Shown here: positions 4,950-6,179 of the stretch, piece after piece | Position numbering within the stretch: position 1 is the first letter of the stretch | Layout of the letters: each line of letters begins with the position of its first letter | Assembly (NCBI GenBank): GCA_012511615.1 | Contig: JAAZFS010000014.1 | Span: forward strand, 1 to 6,179 | DNA from: Elusimicrobiota bacterium | GTDB taxonomy: Bacteria; CG03; SLGR01 | DNA: 6,179 nt | Direction: 5' to 3' | Position numbers and translations under genes: made by a program | The notes under the pieces: generated by a model | What the model was told of the DNA's origin: nothing | The model's database searches: none | What the model saw: the letters and a program-made list of their open reading frames with translations, nothing else

Positions 4950-5968
4950 TAACTGGTTAATAATTCACTCCCTTCTGCTGTTATTAAATACGTATCTTCA
5001 ACCCTCATTCCTCCGTACCCTCGTATATATAATCCCGGTTCGACTGTAAGTGTCATTGATTCTTCTAGCAAAGAATCCACACCGGGGGCCAGACGGGGAG
5101 CCTCATGAACCTGAAGCCCTATCCCATGTCCTACTCCGTGTGTAAAATATTTTTCAAGACCATATTCGGAGAGTACATCAAAGGCGGCAGCGTGTATAGC
5201 TGAACATTTTACGCCTGGTCTAAGCAGACTAACAGAGGCTTCTTTAGCTCTTTCAAGAGCCTCTAGCAGCCTCTCAGACTCAAAATGGTCTATGAATTTA
5301 GTCAATATGTATGTTCTTGTCAAGTCGCTACAATAGCCTTTGAATTTAAGTCCATAATCAATTTTCAAGGCAGCAGTTTGAATGATGTTATTTGTTGGAA
5401 TATGGTGGGGATATGCCGCGTTTTTCCCTGCAGCTACTATTGGTTGAAAGGCTCTGCCCGAGGCACCATTTTTCCAAGACTGGTTTTCTAAATAGCCAGC
5501 AAGCTCTGCCTCGGTACGCCCCCGCCACTCCTCCGGATCCACTGAATTTAAAACCCCAGCAGCAAGTCTACAGGAAGTTCTTATCATATCTATCTCAACA
5601 GGCTCTTTAATGACGCGAAGTGACTCCATTATCCGGTGATCTTTATAACCTAAAGAGCTGAAAAGGATAGCATAGGTATAACCGATCTGACCCGCTTCAA
5701 AAAACACCTTTTTCCCAGCGGATAAAAGACGGATTTCACTCTCAGGAAACTTCCCACTATAGAGGCGACAGTCTAGTTTTCCATCAAGTAAGTCCAGGGC
5801 TGCATTAAGGCTAACGCCGGAAACAAACAAGACTGCTTCTTTTTCATCAAGATAGAGAATCCCACCTCCATCAAAACCAGTTAGATATTCTATATCCGAC
5901 TCTGCTGTTATTAATCCCCCATCAAAGGGAATACCCGAGAGAGCCTCCCTGAATTTTTCTATTCTCAT
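4949..5968 (-). CDS. pepP: M24 family metallopeptidase, Xaa-Pro aminopeptidase type
   Basis: A cytosolic two-metal peptidase predicted to remove an N-terminal residue before proline, or to split X-Pro dipeptides. Counting from ATG 5968 (339 residues), residues 1-120 form the creatinase-like N-terminal domain with the typical YLTGF motif. The rest is the pita-bread catalytic domain. All five metal ligands can be placed: D204 (KIDYG), D215 (CSDLTRT), H281 (HGVGHGIG), E310 (TVEPGLYI) and E324 (RVEDTYL), plus the catalytic histidine in VHE at 288. Length and motifs fit the YqhT/PepP group found next to efp in many genomes. PepQ prolidase cannot be excluded, so the symbol is provisional. A TTG one codon upstream of a good ATG is possible, but the ATG is preferred. 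The start is eight bases after the aroQ stop, with no obvious Shine-Dalgarno sequence. Confidence 0.9.
   Translation of the reverse strand: MRIEKFREALSGIPFDGGLITAESDIEYLTGFDGGGILYLDEKEAVLFVSGVSLNAALDLLDGKLDCRLYSGKFPESEIRLLSAGKKVFFEAGQIGYTYAILFSSLGYKDHRIMESLRVIKEPVEIDMIRTSCRLAAGVLNSVDPEEWRGRTEAELAGYLENQSWKNGASGRAFQPIVAAGKNAAYPHHIPTNNIIQTAALKIDYGLKFKGYCSDLTRTYILTKFIDHFESERLLEALERAKEASVSLLRPGVKCSAIHAAAFDVLSEYGLEKYFTHGVGHGIGLQVHEAPRLAPGVDSLLEESMTLTVEPGLYIRGYGGMRVEDTYLITAEGSELLTS
4968..4974 (-). promoter_or_regulatory. Possible Shine-Dalgarno sequence for efp, inside the peptidase gene
   Basis: AAGGGAG on the minus strand is six bases before the ATT at 4959-4961 and three before the ATT at 4962-4964, both in the efp frame. 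It is about 18 bases before the ATA at 4949 and too far from the TTG at 4910. It would support initiation at ATT (the codon used by E. coli infC), giving 189 or 190 residues. It could also be incidental, since it also codes for the end of the peptidase. Confidence 0.35.
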
Positions 5969-5976
5969 CAACTTAT

Positions 5977-6179
5977 CTATTTGTCTACAACTGCTTCCAG
6001 GGCCAGGGTATAGCTCCTATGTTTGAATCCGGAGATAATTCCATCAGCCCCTGCAGCCGTAAGAGAGCGTTCCCTGAATTTTTCTCTTCCCATTATGTTT
6101 GAGAGGTGGACTTCAACAACCTTACCCCTAAAAGCCCTGAGAGAATCTAAAAGAGATACGCTTGTGTGAGTTAGCCCAC
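5977..6179 (-). CDS. aroQ: Type II 3-dehydroquinate dehydratase AroQ, C-terminal part (5' end outside window)
   Basis: AroQ dehydrates 3-dehydroquinate to 3-dehydroshikimate in the shikimate pathway. The last 67 codons are present and run off the right edge. They begin GLTHTSVSLLDSLRAF, corresponding to the GAYTHTS helix of the family. VEVHLSNI follows, containing the catalytic histidine and the substrate-binding HLSN loop. Next come GREKFRERS (usually AREEFRHHS, including the substrate-binding arginine), GIISGF and the final helix YTLALEAV. Type II enzymes are about 145 residues, so roughly half of the gene is here. The stop is TAG at 5977-5979, and the peptidase gene starts eight bases further on. 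The arrangement aroQ - M24 peptidase - efp - accB - accC is conserved in many bacteria, which supports the reading of the accC remnant downstream. Confidence 0.93.
   Translation of the reverse strand, partial: GLTHTSVSLLDSLRAFRGKVVEVHLSNIMGREKFRERSLTAAGADGIISGFKHRSYTLALEAVVDK

Noticed and set aside
3587..6179. Transposon or insertion sequence causing the accBC loss
   Set aside because: No transposase, terminal inverted repeats or target duplication is visible around 4168-4392; a simple deletion is enough to explain it.

Overview
This 6.2-kb window is a dense bacterial gene block. Eight genes and one gene remnant read leftward on the minus strand. One rightward gene, cut by the window's left edge, meets them tail to tail. 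Two signs suggest a Gram-negative bacterium: GmhA plus a stand-alone RfaE2/HldE-type nucleotidyltransferase (ADP-heptose precursors for LPS or a related surface glycan), and a PilZ domain protein. The order aroQ - M24 peptidase - efp - (accB - accC) is a common housekeeping cluster in many phyla. A stand-alone ThiD2 beside ThiC and the AT-rich sequence would fit a poorly characterised lineage, but the window does not fix the phylum. No rRNA, tRNA, CRISPR array or insertion sequence is visible.

Layout. Positions 3-1145 (+): the C-terminal part of a single-chain transketolase-like TPP enzyme, entering from the left. 1122-1466 (-): a small PilZ protein overlapping its 3' end. The minus-strand run, in order of transcription from the right edge, is: aroQ 3' end (5977-6179), M24 aminopeptidase (4949-5968), efp (4392 to about 4949), a 220-base scar holding the tail of biotin carboxylase accC and perhaps the first codons of accB (4168-4392), gmhA (3587-4171), rfaE2 (3133-3594), thiD2 (2726-3139), thiC (1525-2745) and, after a 58-base gap, pilZ. 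Most junctions overlap by 1 to 20 bases or leave only a few bases, so the run from aroQ to thiC is very probably one transcript.

The genes form three functional groups: shikimate, peptidase and translation-factor housekeeping (aroQ, M24 peptidase, efp); heptose activation (gmhA, rfaE2); and synthesis of the pyrimidine half of thiamin (thiC making HMP-P, thiD2 making HMP-PP). The transketolase uses thiamin diphosphate and could supply sedoheptulose 7-phosphate, the GmhA substrate, but it is on the opposite strand, so that link is only suggestive.

The most notable observation is the scar between efp and gmhA. The accC tail is unmistakable, its original stop still overlaps the gmhA start as ATGA, and an ATG overlaps the efp stop as TAATG where accB would begin. 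Nearly all of accB and accC is missing and the accC tail carries a -1 frameshift. Just upstream, efp has no ordinary start codon at the position its homology demands. These look like lesions in an old housekeeping operon (or assembly error) rather than a new system. I see no previously undescribed biological system here.
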